From NCBI GenBank assembly GCA_013054445.1, contig JAAMPI010000049.1, positions 18,331 to 82,330 of the forward strand: a stretch of DNA of 64,000 nucleotides. The letters run 5' to 3'. The DNA is from Cudoniella acicularis. Taxonomy: Eukaryota > Ascomycota > Leotiomycetes > Helotiales > Helotiaceae. This document shows positions 11,243-23,026 of the stretch, one piece after another (within the stretch, counting starts at the first letter, position 1; the number at the start of each line of letters is the position of its first letter). The notes under the pieces are model-generated. The model was not told the origin of the DNA, searched no databases, and was given only the letters and a program-made list of their open reading frames with translations. The position numbers were made by a program, and so were the translations under genes.

Positions 11243-11661
11243 ATGTTTTGTATCAAATCTTGTTGGGTTATTGGCGTTTGGGAGGGAACTCATCTCTGTA
11301 TATTGATGCATTGCATATTCTCTTCTCTCGGATCCGTTGCATAGATGGCGTGGTCGCCGGGTGCAAACGTGTTGGCTTTTTGTATCAGGATACTTTTTTC
11401 TACTGGCGTTGGGAGTTGGGCCTGGATGCAATCATGGTGATGAGCTGGGTGGCATAACGAAGATAATAGAGCAGAAATGAAAATGTTCCTTTTGATGTCA
11501 ACTTGAACTTCTTGAGATGCATGAGGCATATCAGCCATCTAGAATCCTGTCGAATGCAACATGCTATGCCACTTTCCAAACGCCCTTAATGCAACACCAT
11601 AATCGAAGCCCTTAGGAGTAGGGACCCAACACCCGTCTCGTAAACCAGTGTAGCCACTATC
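11243..11661. other. Convergent 3' region RNR2 / SRP9-21
   Basis: Shared 3' spacer of the two convergent genes. No coding signal or structured element stands out. Confidence 0.5.
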
Positions 11662-12213
11662 TCATTTCTTTCCCTTCTTTTTTCCCTTCTTGCCACCCGC
11701 CCCTCCACCAGCATTGGCCTTTCCTCCTTGTGCACCGGCGCCCAACGTCTTTTCTGCCTCCACAACTGGGGTCGCAACTCCACTGCCCGCTTCTCCTCCA
11801 GCGCCTACAACAGTACTTTCGTCCTCCTTCAATTCAGGCAAGCCTGCCATAGGCCGCGCTAACCGTCCCAGTATCTGGATTAATCTTCCCACTTCCGCCG
11901 CTTTATCCGTGGAATATTTCAATGTTGTGCCGGAAACCGGGTCGTATGTTTTGAGGGTTAGAGTTGCTACGACTGGGGCTGGTGTCGAGGCGTCCGAGGC
12001 CGCAGAAGTGGTTGTGGGCTTTGCGACTCGAGGTTTGGATTTAGATTTCGAGTTTTTAGGATGGGGGACGTTGTATTTGGTTGTTATGCGCGTCTGTGTA
12101 TAGTCAGATTTTGGAGGCATAAAGGGAGGTAGAGCACTTACGGTGGAGGGCCGGGCTTGGAGAAGGAGGGTGGATTGGGTTAGCCATAACTGGGCTGTTT
12201 CTAGGTAAGGCAT
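11662..12213 (-). CDS. Signal recognition particle SRP9/SRP21-type subunit
   Basis: Small Alu-domain SRP protein, probably binding SRP RNA in the cytoplasm for elongation arrest. Exon 1 is 12142-12213 (MPYLETAQLWLTQSTLLLQA) and exon 2 is 11662-12093, joined as ARPSTTRITTKYNVPHP, the conserved SRP9 core. A second core block, ATLTLKTYDPVSGTTLKY then KAAEVGRLIQILGRL, follows. The C-terminus is Gly/Ala-rich and ends in a Lys tail (GGKKGKKKGKK). The 48-nt intron (12094-12141, GTAAGT...CAG) is a multiple of three and has no stop, so an unspliced reading also looks open. The conserved join shows that splicing is right. Spliced length is 167 residues. Confidence 0.82.
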   Translation of the reverse strand: MPYLETAQLWLTQSTLLLQARPSTVSALPPFMPPKSDYTQTRITTKYNVPHPKNSKSKSKPRVAKPTTTSAASDASTPAPVVATLTLKTYDPVSGTTLKYSTDKAAEVGRLIQILGRLARPMAGLPELKEDESTVVGAGGEAGSGVATPVVEAEKTLGAGAQGGKANAGGGAGGKKGKKKGKK

Positions 12214-12662
12214 CTTGAGATTGTGCGCAATGGAAGTTCTCTAGGTTATGAGATTTAGAGACTGTGGAAAGGAGGTCGCGTTGCGCAATGCCTTGAGCTT
12301 TGTGGTTGAATGAAATCGTGGGTTGCGTAGTGGGGAAAATGTTCCAAGCAAGGCTGAAGATTGAGGTGTGGGCATTTGGCCAAGCGAGCCAAGTTCATCT
12401 CATCTCATGGCTCATCCCCAACCTCTTCTTCATCCTCAACCACCGAAGGAAAGACACTAACACTATCTATTTCATAAATAAAAAACCAGCTCGATGTTAT
12501 TGGGGTTGACTCACACGGGGCTCCACGACACTCAAGTGAGTCACGCCGCAGATTTCAGCCACTTTGAATTGTTTATACGTCATTTGATTCGATTGCTTCA
12601 CAATCTGATCTGATATTTCCATCTCTTGCTCTAGGTCATATTTAAATTTAACTCTTGGAGAT
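12214..12662. other. Intergenic spacer
   Basis: Upstream of the SRP subunit gene (minus) and the pseudogene (plus). It is AT-rich toward 12480-12660. I see nothing else. Confidence 0.5.
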
Positions 12663-13435
12663 ATGTCTTTCAAGATCGACTCCCCAAAGTATAACCTTCC
12701 ACTTCCGCTGGAACTACGCCTAAAGGTCCTTCGCGAGCTCTTGGTGGTAGACTCTGACGTACCTCGTATTGATCTCTCACGCAAGAAAGACACAAGTCAG
12801 AACGCCATTCTCATTCACTTAGGGATTCTGAGTGGAGTATCACGAGAATTGCATGAAGAAGTACATCAGGTCTTCTTCGGACAGAATGTTTGGCTTTTAC
12901 AGCTTTTGGTTCGTCCGCCATCTCCAACTTTCGGGCTTCTGAGTACCAATACAACTTTGGGAATAATATCTCTTTGGGAATAATATCTCGTTGAGGAGTT
13001 GAGGCTTTTGCACGCATTCGGGATGTTGTGATCAGAATTGCTGGACTAGACTATTCTCGCATTGAAGAGCAGAAGGAGAGATTGGAGGAGATTGTGCAAT
13101 TGCTGAGTCAAAGCCGAGGCATGCAGCAGTTGCATGTTGTATGGATTAACCTATTTGGCCTTCATCCAGAAGCACAGATAGCGCGGTACCTTCATTGGAA
13201 GGCGAGGTATGGGTCACAACAAATAACAACATTGAAGCAGAGTCAGAAGGAGGAGGAACTGACATTGGAACCTCTAAAAGAGTTGAGGGGTTCGCAAAAA
13301 GTATCTGTAACGGGCCAAGTGAGTAAAGAATGGGCGACTTGGCTAGAGAACTGTATGAAATTGGACTATGGAGTGACTGGGCCTGAATTTGAGCCGAAGA
13401 AAGAAGAAAATATAGCCTTTTCAGGCGCAAAATGA
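12663..13435 (+). pseudogene. Decayed F-box-like / orphan fungal gene
   Basis: An ATG at 12663 opens an F-box-like start (LPLELRLKVLRELLV), followed by SGVSRELHEEVHQVFFGQN, a layout common in large fungal F-box-like families. The frame stops at 12983. A second frame resumes at once and runs to 13435 (VVIRIAGLDYSRIEEQKERL...). The break coincides with an exact 17-bp tandem duplication (12956-12972 / 12973-12989). Removing one copy joins both halves in one frame with a single remaining TGA at 12992-12994, reading IISR-stop-GVEAFARIRDVVIRIAG. Two independent lesions make this a pseudogene rather than a sequencing slip. The function of the ancestor is unknown. Confidence 0.6.
12956..12989. repeat. 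17-bp exact tandem duplication in the pseudogene
   Basis: The unit TTTGGGAATAATATCTC is present twice head to tail. It shifts the pseudogene frame. Confidence 0.9.
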
Positions 13436-13911
13436 TGAGCAGAGGTTGGATGGATACTTGCCGTATTGCAAATGCCTGAATCAGTACTAAATTTATCACC
13501 TCTTCTCATTCTCGGTGCTGTGTTATTTTCTATTTTCTAGCAGATAAGCGAATCTACAAGATGTTTCTTGATAACCACTTAGAAGCAAAATCTAGCAAGC
13601 GAGAAAAGAGCTTCAGAAGATAGAGTTATTTCCAGATTAAGAAACATTTCCATCCGATGCGCATCATACCCCACAAACAGCCCCGCGCTTCAAGTTTAAG
13701 TGGGTCTCAAAGTCATCAGCGGCTCTGCGGGTACAACCTTTTTTGTCACAACCACATTTATGACTCAAATAATAGAAACTTTCTGGACACTTCCAAAACA
13801 CGATTTGCGAGAGAATCTGCACAGATCTTCTCTCGGTATCACTACACACCTAATTTTAGCACTTTAAAACGCAAGAATTGCTTCTAAAATTCCCCTCCCG
13901 AGACACGCGAC
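13436..13911. other. Promoter region of the DUF1308 gene
   Basis: No gene seen. The stretch just before the ATG at 13912 is a CT-rich leader. Confidence 0.5.
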
Positions 13912-15529
13912 ATGATGGATACAAACGGAATGGGAGACCACCAGGACCAAATAGGTAGCTCGGAGACTACGAACACGCTCAACGGGAAAATGGAGGAGCT
14001 AGCTGTTGCGGAGCCTGTCACGGAGGTCCAGCAGACGGTAGAGAACGCCGATGAGATCGACGCAGAAAAGTTGGCGTCGGAGATGCAGCAGAGATGCAGG
14101 ACTCTCCTGGCAGAATTGGAGCAGTTTCAAGCATACTTGAAGCAGAAAAGGAAAGAGCATGGTGTGGAATTGAGGACTTTCAAAACTGGTCTCCAGGCTG
14201 AGATGAAGTTAATAGATAAGGTTGCTGTTAATTTTATTTGGGTTTTGCCTGTCTTGCTAACCATCATTGTAGCTTGCGAGTAAGGATGTGTCCACGAGAA
14301 TTGTTCATTCATTAAGATCGTCGAACTTTTTGTTTTATGCCACCGTCTGGGCGACAGCCAAAACGTGCGTGGGAATCGCAGCACTAAGTCGACGCTTTTA
14401 CTGGATACCCGAGAAAACTACATCGAACGTCAATGGTAACAGCACTACCCCTGTGACGAGACGAAAATCACACAGCGTTGTTGTAGATATTGTTTGCCGG
14501 GACGGACTAGAATGGGTTAAAGTCTCCTCAAATACAGAGAAACGAATTATATGGGATTTGGCAAAAGCTGGTTGGGTTGGAGATTCCTCCGGTGAAGAAA
14601 GCGAAGCCGAAGAGGATGATGATGATGAGCCTCAAGGTCTCTTAAAACAAGCAGAGGCTCTCATGAAAGCATCCCGCGCCACCAGAATCAGATACCAACA
14701 TCCCAAAGTTCGTCTTGTGCTACCAAGGATATCAAATTCCCCAAAGGCAAAAGAGGTCGCCCAAGTGCTTCAGAAAATACGAAATCTAGGTGTAACAGTG
14801 CAAACATCCGAGGAGATATTAGCAGAGCCTTCTCTAGCAGATGTAATCGAACGCCTAACCGCAGATCGATTCGACACATTTTCCGATGTGCTAAACATCG
14901 ACTGTACAGTACTGCTGGCTTTTATCAGTGACTTGTCACACGGTCGTGTTGAGCCACAAGATTGGCACAACAAAATGATCTCACGGCAAAGGGAGATGGA
15001 AGCCGAAGAACAACTTCTACCATGCAGTATATGGCCGGCATGTACGTCCAAGAAACTGGTCTGTACCCGGGAAGCTGCTGTTCGAATGCAAGAAATCGTG
15101 GATATCATAGGCACGCCTACAGAAAAGACACGAGCGGATTTTCTGGTGGATTTGTTTGGGAATTCTCAGTCAACACCGCAGCAGAGGCTGGATGGCTTTC
15201 AAAATCTCTCAGACTATCCAATACCTCAGGATTGGAAGTTGCCGATTGAGATTATCGAAGTGGATGTCGCTGCTCTCAAAAAGGACCTCCCACCTGCCGC
15301 AAGCATATTGTCGGACTCTCTGTCTACCATAAATGCTTCTGTATTTCTCTATGGATGGGCAAGTGGGAAGACAACTGTCAGTAGCAATCGGACTGTTGCC
15401 AAGGAGTTTGAAGCCACTATTGAAGAGAATCGTGTTGAGGAAGAAACAGGAGGACCCGATATCTGGTTATGTTCGACAACACGATCACTGGTTGGTAAAG
15501 AGAAGCAGAGAAGGGGTGCCAATGACTAG
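13912..15529 (+). CDS. DUF1308 family protein (C7orf25-like)
   Basis: Two exons, 13912-14220 and 14273-15529. The 52-nt intron has a non-consensus donor (GTTGCT), a CTAAC branch site and a TAG acceptor; the join reads KLIDKLASKDVSTRIVHSLR. The product is 521 residues. The N-terminal third is helical and acidic. Conserved blocks include SVVVDIVCRDGLEWVKVSSN, a DDDDE acidic linker, and the C-terminal DUF1308 domain beginning NIDCTVLLAFISDLSHGR, which resembles a PIN-like Asp-containing strand. The gene ends with GPDIWLCSTTRSLVGKEKQR, matching the family C-terminus. The family's biochemical role is not established, and a PIN-like nuclease is only a suspicion from the Asp pattern. Confidence 0.78.
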
Positions 15530-16551
15530 ACTTCGTTTGACTGAAAGAGCTTTGCTTCGAATGCAATTTCTCCGGTCTGTGTTGTCCTCGAAAATTGAGT
15601 GCCAGAAGCAGTCTTGATTTACTTGCGACTCTTGAAACATAGACCTTCTTCCTGAGCCTCTCGACAGGAGCCAATATTCGATTCAGGCCACCAACAACTT
15701 CCAGAAGGACTTTATCGGGTCAATCACGATAACCCCACGACTCTACGCTCTTAAATTAAAAAGCACCCCTGAAAGTTTTGAACTCTTGGAGTTTGTTGCT
15801 TGCCTAGCCATGGCCATTAAAACAAAGAAGGAAATATCAAGCTAATTCTATTGTTGTCCTGCAATTAGAATTGGCAAGTGTGTACAATAGTTCAAGACTT
15901 GTCGAGGTTCTATGGGTCGAGAAATGAAGAGATAAAATTAGACTCGTGGGGTGGCAGATGTCCCGCTAAAAACCTTGCTGATTGGGGTGTTATGTGTACG
16001 GTAGGACACTACCCAATAGATTTTTAATGGAACAAAAATTATACTTAGGTTGTGATCGCGCCACAAGGAGTCAGAATTGAGTGATGATCATTCAAAATGT
16101 ATACAAAATTCAGTTTACAAAACACCAGTGAAACAAACCCCTTTTGAGTACCAAGGTCCAAGGGGAGCTTGAAGATTCCCGGTCTTGGGTAGCAGCACAT
16201 GTGTAGCAGCCTTGTATTTCACTTGGAATATATAATAAGATAGGGCTATTTATTTACGCCAGAAAAAGGAGAAAAAAGAACGGGGCAGATAATCTGGCAC
16301 GGCACATTCAACGCCATTGATCTCCACTACACACGTGAAGTATTATTGCCATACAGCTAACCCTAATTGCAAGAGAAATAGCAGATTTTGTGCCTCGTCT
16401 CTGAACGCCAGTCACACCCCACCAACTTTCGGGTATCCAGCCACCAAGAGGAAATCAAAAACCTAGCACAAGCAAGATCTCAAAAAAGCTCAATGGCCAT
16501 TCTTTTTCTGCTCGCTCCTCTGTCTCCTCCCATTTGCGATCTTAGATCCAT
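15530..16551. other. Convergent 3' region, AT-rich
   Basis: About 1 kb between the DUF1308 and SWD2 stop codons. No frame with coding character. An overlapping short frame ending at 15617 is a shadow of the upstream gene end. Confidence 0.5.
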
Positions 16552-17811
16552 CTATTGAAGATTAGGATCCGGCACCCAGAAAAGGACCTCCTTGTCTCCC
16601 GTCGCAAACATGTTGTATTTCGGGTTGAAAGCCATCAATGCCGATTCACCCTTGTAATCCAACTCCATCACTGGCCGTAACATTTTCTCCTGCACACTAG
16701 CGAGCGTATCCCAAACGAGCACGTTTTCTCTCCGCGTTCCGCTAATCACATACCTGCCATCGGGCGTAAAGCAGCAGTCTCCCGTGCTTGGGTACAAGAA
16801 ATCGCTAGATTGAGGATCGGTGTACTCAGGATTATGATCTCCAACTGCGAGACGTCGGACTCCGCCTCTATCCCGGCGGAGAACGGCTTTGAGAGAACCG
16901 GTGAAAGCGTCAAGGAGGAGGTGGGATTGGCCTGTGGTGCCGAGGAGGAGATGCTTCCCGTCGTTTGAGAATTCGAGTTTGTTCCATCCCTTACTTATCG
17001 AGTTTGGGACCTGTTCTTGGATATATGGTAGCGTGTCAAAGGTGGAAAATGGCTCTTTGTCGTAATTTCTGAAGTCGTATAAGAGAATTGCTTGGGCGGT
17101 TGGAGAAGCTACGGCGAAGACATTCCCAGAGGGATCCCAAGCCGCGAGGTAGGAGCCGTTGAGGAGGAGCTTGCCGCAGGCGTTTTTGGTGCCGGCGTCC
17201 CAGATACGTACAGTATTGTCTTCGCTGCAAGAGAGGAAGTTGTCTTGACCTGGGTGAAGAGAGAGACACGTGACGTTCTTCTCATGGCCTTCAAAGTAGC
17301 GGAGATAGGTGTTGTCATGAGTTGAGAGGTAGCGGACGGTATCTTCTATTATTTAGCATCACAACCCAATATGTTCTCGGGCCAAACTTACGGTTCAACT
17401 TTGTGCTAGCATGAATGATACAAGGCACCGACTCTTTCGTCATGTGGGTGAAAATGGCATGCGAGGCACCGTATTTCTGACTTAAACACATCTTATGAGA
17501 TTTGCCTTTGTGGACATCATAAATCTGCATGCTATTGTCATTCTCTGATGTGAGAAGAAAGTCTCCCTCATCACTGAAATCTAAAGAAAGGATCGAAGTT
17601 GGTGGCGAAGGCGACTTGCCAGGGCCTTGAGAGGGTGGTTCTCGGCGGAAAAGCTTGACACTATCAGTATTTTGTTCCTATTTAGGGGTGTGTCACGGAC
17701 CTTGGTTGGTCTGAAGAGGGAGATCATATCAGAGACTTTGGCGGTTGTTGGTATTGATGGCAACCTACCATTAGGGAGGGGGGAGTCGATCACCATCGGC
17801 GTCGACGACAT
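16552..17811 (-). CDS. SWD2: WD40 protein of the SWD2/WDR82 type (COMPASS and 3' processing)
   Basis: Three exons: 17701-17811, 17392-17653 and 16552-17345, total 388 residues. Joins read FRPTKLFRREPPSQ and HASTKLNQDTVRYLS, both fitting the family. WD repeats are visible, for example ILSLDFSDEGDFLLTSENDN, EGHEKNVTCLSLHPG then EDNTVRIWD, and CCFTPDGRYVISG then NVLVWD. The large third exon lacks an early in-frame ATG, so it is invisible to simple ORF searches. Swd2 proteins link the Set1/COMPASS H3K4 methylase and the cleavage/polyadenylation machinery to chromatin. That assignment is by sequence resemblance. It is divergent from the OAC1-type gene, with 502 bp between starts. Confidence 0.87.
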
Positions 17812-18313
17812 GTTTGTGGAATGGTTGTAAAGGATCTTATAGATCGTAAGTCAAGATTCTTAGGCGATCTAAATCCCAAGATACATCTAGTCACGCGTTG
17901 GCTCATCAATCCAAGCCCCTATTGATTGACCGAGCAAACCTGAATGGTTGGAAGCTCCATGGTTAGGTTTGTACCTCAGGTAGAAGTGGGATGTGCGCAC
18001 GTGATCAGCCGCCGGCTTCGGCAATGCAGGCCCACGGCTCACCCATGACAGCGTAACACCCTGCATAAGTAGCTAGGAACCCAGTAACTCGTAAGCAACA
18101 AAAAATATTACTGTACTTCGGCGTACGAATCTTCGAGAAGTTGCCCATCCCCAGATTTCGAATCTCTTAATTTTCAAAAGCCAATATTTCCTGTTGTGAA
18201 CACTGGTCTTCGGTAACGTACGAACGTATATTTCAAGCGAATCTGCAAGCTGGCGCCGCGATAAGGTCTAAAGAAACCCCTTCTGCCCTCAGAGGGGGGA
18301 GCATCAGCTCGAG
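17812..18313. other. Divergent promoter SWD2 / OAC1-type carrier
   Basis: Contains an ACGCGT near 17894 and a CACGTG at 17998-18003. No coding signal. Confidence 0.5.
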
Positions 18314-19393
18314 ATGTCAACAACTCTAGGGTGAGTCGCGCACACACCGAGACCAATTACTTTTCTAACTGGTATAGCGCTTTCATCGCCGGTGGCATAG
18401 CAGCATGCGGCGCCGTGACAGCAACCCACCCATTCGAGACTGTCAAGATACGGTGAGCTTTCTCAATGGTCCCCCATTCATGCACGCGCTAATATGTTAC
18501 GCAAAGAATGCAACTGCAAGGCGAACTGCAAGAGAAGAGTCTCCAACCGCGCTTGTATAAGGGCCCTTTTCATGGCGTCTCAGTCATTGTGCGAAACGAA
18601 GGCCTGGGAGGCATCTACCGCGGAATCGGCGCTGCGTATATCTACCAAATGATCCTCAATGGATGCCGGCTAGGGTTCTACGAGCCAATTAGAAATACTC
18701 TTACTACTGCCATCTTCACCGATCCAAAGACGCAGAGTTTGGGCATCAACATCTTTGCGGGAGCTACAAGCGGGATATTAGGTGCCGCGGCGGGAAGTCC
18801 GTTTTTCTTGGTGAAGACGAGACTGCAGAGTTTCTCACCATTTGCGCCGGTGGGCACACAACATGCGTACAAGAATGCCGTGGATGGTATGCGGCAGATT
18901 TACAAGGGAGAGGGCATTCATGGACTTTATAGAGGGGTAGGTGCGGCTATGGTGCGAACTGGATTTGGAAGCTCGGTACAATTACCAACTTATTTCTTCG
19001 CCAAAAGAAGGATGATTAAGCATTTCGGAATGGAAGAAGGACCTGCCCTTCATTTGGCAAGCAGTACGGCGAGTGGGTTTGTTGTGTGCTGTGTGATGCA
19101 TCCACCAGGTAGGGAAGTCTCAAATTTGGATCTGAATCCGGCTAATCAAACTAGATACCATTATGTCTCGGATGTACAACCAGAATGGGAACCTCTATAA
19201 AGGAGTTTTCGATTGTTTTGGGAAGACAGTCAAGACTGAAGGTCTCCTGGCTATCTACAAAGGTTTCCTGCCACATCTAGCAAGGATCCTACCCCACACC
19301 ATCTTGACGCTCAGTCTGGCAGAACAGACGAACAAGCTGATGCGCAAATTTGAGGATAGAATTCTTCCCTCAAATATCAAAGATCAAGTTTAG
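18314..19393 (+). CDS. OAC1: Mitochondrial carrier, OAC1/SLC25A35 type
   Basis: Four exons: 18314-18330, 18378-18452, 18507-19108 and 19155-19393, total 310 residues; all GT-AG with fitting phases. The first exon is only 17 nt. Three carrier repeats are visible, with signatures PFETVKIR, PFFLVKTR and a degenerate third PPDTIMSRMY. Six membrane helices are expected. The OAC1 subfamily exchanges oxaloacetate, sulfate or related anions across the inner mitochondrial membrane in yeast. The subfamily call rests on overall resemblance (IYRGIGAAYIYQMILNGCRLGFYEPIR) and is less certain than the carrier call. Confidence 0.85.
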
Positions 19394-19525
19394 ATCATGA
19401 TTGGCTTTCTGCGCCGCCCGCAACGATCTCTTTTGTCATAATGTATATAGAACTTGCATGTAGAGGAGTTAGAGTCCTTGCAAGGAGCTAGTCGATCGCG
19501 TGCATCGATTCTCAAAAGTTGTCCG

Positions 19526-20712
19526 TCAACCATTGATAGATCTGGAGCACCCATAGCAAAGAACACCATAATGACCGTCCTTTATCTCTGGTCGTGAATC
19601 CGAGTTCTGGTCTCCTCCCCAACCATTGATTCCGTCTGTACCTTCAGCAACTGGTAGTCCGCAAAGGCCACAGGCTGTTGTATCAAGTATTGAAGTGGGT
19701 TGGAGCTTGCTTGAGGTTCTAACCACATTTGCAACAATGCTAGGATAATTTTCTTCGACCGATTCAAAGTACTGTGTCATAAGATCGTCAATCGTGGTGA
19801 GCTTCGAGGAAGCTGATACTGTGGACGATGTCCGTTGATAAATAATTATTTCCGCGAGTGTATGGGTTGCCAGGGAAGAAAAGATGACAATTTCTTTTTT
19901 GAGAAGATCGCGTAATGGATAGTTGAACCCAAGTCCGTACGGAGCATCTCCATCAGAAACTTGCCAGGGTAACGAGAAGCCTCGGCCTTTAGCAGTCTCT
20001 GTTAAAGTCTTCTCTGCAAGTCGTGTTGTTGAATCTCCAAATAAAATGCCTTCACAACTGTTTCTCTTCGCAACATCCACTAAGAGCCGCGTGAGTAGAG
20101 TGGAGGCTATATCCGATCGCGAAGTCGCTGATAAAATAGATCCAAGTAGATGTTGCAGCCTTTCTGTGGTAGGCTTTCCATCTGATTCATTAGGTTGCCC
20201 TATGTGGAGCGACTTCCATTCTATGCCATCAAGAAGGAGTGCATCCTCAAGTCCAAAGCTGGAATATGTATGCCTAGGAAAACGAATCTTGTATTTCTCC
20301 AGTAATTCAGAAGAATCCTTTCGATCAACTGGGTCAACGTAAAGATCTATGTGGACCACAAATAACTCGTATGCAGCTCGATTCATCCGATCATATTGTC
20401 CTTGGATATGTTGGTCCAAGATATGTAAAAGGGAGGCCGAGGAAGGTCCAAAGGAAAGGGGCAACAGCAGCTTCCGTGGAGGCTTCGCAGATGATCCTCG
20501 AATTCGATAGGTCTCCATGCGTTTGACAGCCTTGGTTGTCACGTATTGCGAGAAGCATTTACTTGCAACAATCAGTATGAGTCGTCAAAAACATGAGAAA
20601 GGACTAACTGGCAAACCTGCTCAGAACGGATGGAGTGTGTCGCATTCTCTTCATGACATCGCTTGCACAACGAATTCCGAAGGAGCTCGACGGTCTCTTC
20701 TTTACCTGACAT
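19526..20712 (-). CDS. NCS2: Cytoplasmic tRNA 2-thiolation protein CTU2/NCS2
   Basis: Exon 1 is 20609-20712 and exon 2 is 19526-20561; the intron is 47 nt (GTTAGT...AAG). The join gives RSEQVCHKCFSQYVTTKAVKRMETYRIRG, matching the CxxCF Zn-binding start of CTU2. The first Cys pair is in LCKRCHEEN. The PP-loop-like region LLPLSFGPSSASLLHILDQH and the C-terminal Cys motifs (ACGLCGLPV, VLCYGC) are present. CTU2 partners CTU1/NCS6 to make the mcm5s2U34 wobble base of tRNA-Lys, Glu and Gln in the cytoplasm. The length is 379 residues. The starting ATG lies directly before the conserved Cys block, and its 5' end faces the PTM1-type gene. Confidence 0.87.
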
Positions 20713-21055
20713 GCCGGCGATAAGAAAAGTAATTTTGAGGTTGCGGGTATTCGAACAGTGACATCCCAAAAATTGACGAGGCTTCTGTTTTGCCTTGCTT
20801 TGGTCCGTGCGATCCTTGGCCTTGGGCCTTACTAGTGCGAAGGAGTGTTACGTTTCCTATCCGAGCAGCAGTGAACCAGATCATCAACGAGCTCTCGATT
20901 TCACATCCCTCGACGCCGGCCACGCACTCCCTTTTCCGGATCTCGCGGACGTCTCTGAATGGCCATAATTCTCGCGAAATATTCTGTGTTGCAGGCATAC
21001 TCTCATCCAGAGAACTAGAGAAGGACCTGTTTCAGCCTACGAGGCTGCCAGCGAG
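20713..21055. other. Divergent promoter NCS2 / PTM1-type gene
   Basis: Compact 343-bp bidirectional promoter. Short frames through it are not conserved-looking. Confidence 0.5.
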
Positions 21056-23026
21056 ATGAGGAGCTGGAATTATGGCCTTCTGGCCATTGGATTGTCATGT
21101 TTGACGGCTACTGCTTTAGAGACGAAGATGGTATGTTCAAGTTTCCAGGAGCTCATGAATGTCTTCTAATATTTTCTGCAGGACCAACAAGAAGCCAATC
21201 GACAAGTTTGCGCCGGCATGTATAGTAAGACCAGCTGGGGAGGAGCCGTAGATCCCCATATACTGGTCAAATTTCTAAAGGAGGATGTGGAAGGCGATGC
21301 GGATCCAATTACGAGCATGGTCATTTTTGAATGGAGAGACTATGATCTACTTGGAATTTTGCCAACGCCAGAGTCCCTGGCCGTACTTTGCCATCCCCAA
21401 CTATCGTGAACCTCTGCTAACGCCTCTTGTAGAAAGAGTATATTTGCGATGGAGAGGCCATCAATAACAACTACTGTAATAGCAATCAGACGGGAGAATT
21501 CATCTTAGCGCCAAACGCAACAGAGCTGTCGAAGAACATGATTTTCACTCAGGCAGTCCATTTGAAGGACCCTGGCCTACCCATAAATTATGGCATCAAG
21601 AAGACGGGATATTATTGCGTCGGAACAACGGCGTTTTCGCCAAACGATGTTAAATATACTGCTTATGTGGAATTTAGAAACGCGTATGGAGAGCTGCCTG
21701 CCTCCGAAATTGCTAAGCTTCCATTTTACGGAGGCATTACGATTGTCTATGCGGTTGTTGGAGCGTAGGTGGAGTTGCGTGTCTTGGAAGCATTTTTACT
21801 AATATGGGCATAGTTTCTGGGCATTCCTGTATGCTCAACATCGACAGGACATCCGTAAGTGTCTCTCAAAAGTCGGGGAGAACGAACTGACAGAATTTTA
21901 TAGTACCCGTCCAAAATTACATCACTGCAATTATAATATTCTTGATAGTGGAAATGCTCATGACATGGGGATTCTATGGTAAATTTGATTATTTTGAGAA
22001 CCAAGACGCATGGCTAATGAATGTAGATTATTTGAATCGAAATGGATCCAACCTCGGTTCAAAAGCATTGATGATCATCGTTGCAATCTTGAATGCTGGC
22101 CGAAATTCATTTTCATTCTTCCTTCTCCTTATAGTCTGCATGGGTTATGGCGTTGTCAAGCCCACTTTGGGCAAGACAATGGTGTATGTCCGCTACCTCG
22201 CTGGAGCGCATTTCGTATTTGGCTTGATTTATGCAATCGCCAGCTTGACTATCTCGCCCGAGAATGCGGGTGAGCTCTCTCATCTCCGAGCTGAAAACCA
22301 CATGCTGACTCGTTCAAGGGCCGCTCGTATTATTCGTCATTCTTCCATTGGCCGGCACTTTTGACAGCCTTTTACGTTTGGACTCTGAATTCTCTAAACG
22401 CGACTATGAAAGATCTTAACGAGCGTAAGCAGACTGTCAAAGCCACGATGTATCGAAAGCTTTGGTGGTGCATTCTTGCATCAATTATGATCATTTTCGG
22501 TTTTTTCTTTTTCAATTCGTTCACATTTGCGTCAACCTCGGACCCAAATTTCGTGCCGTTCCATTGGCAAACTAGGTGGTTTATTCTTGATGGCTGGCTC
22601 AATCTCGTATATTTTGGGGATGTTGTCTTTGTGGCTTATGTTTGGAGACCAACGGCAAATAACAGAAGGTTCGCCATGAGTGATGAGTTGGCCCAAGATG
22701 ACGAGGGTTTTGAGATAGCAGACTTCGGAGTTGAAGACGATGAAGATGATGACCTTGAGAACGCTGCAGCACACCGAGGGGAGGAGGGACCACGATATGA
22801 TCCCGCTCCGGGAGCCAAGAGCACCAGGCCTCCTGCAGGCGCAACACGGCAAAGGATATCCCGAGAGACAGTCTTGATGGGGATACGATTTTCGCGGTCG
22901 GAGAGGACGGTGATAGATGGTCTGACGAGGGCAGCGATGAAGAGAGGGGAAAACTGGTGGGAGGAAAGGACGATTAAAGTGGCTTTAGGTCAGGCGCATA
23001 CGGTTGTAACAATAAAGGTTGGGTAG
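21056..23026 (+). CDS. PTM1: Lung-7TM/PTM1 (GOST family) Golgi membrane protein (one-base frame break)
   Basis: Six exons: 21056-21130, 21182-21382, 21433-21764, 21814-21854, 21904-22269 and 22319-23026. The N-terminus is a signal peptide (LLAIGLSCLTATAL). A luminal domain with Cys pairs follows, then seven membrane helices (for example ITIVYAVVGAFWAFLYAQHR, ITAIIIFLIVEMLMTWGFYG, LFVILPLAGT then LTAFYVWTLNSLN). The cytosolic tail is acidic (VEDDEDDDLENAAAHRGEEG). In exon 6 the frame changes at a TTTT run (22359-22362): PLAGT is followed in the next frame by LTAFYVW, the expected continuation. One T fewer gives 573 residues. The family is thought to work in Golgi-to-endosome trafficking; that comes from homologues. 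Confidence 0.82.

Noticed and set aside
15333..15617. Alternative frame at the end of the DUF1308 gene
   Set aside because: The main frame already ends in the conserved WLCSTTRSLVGKEK, so no frameshift is needed here.
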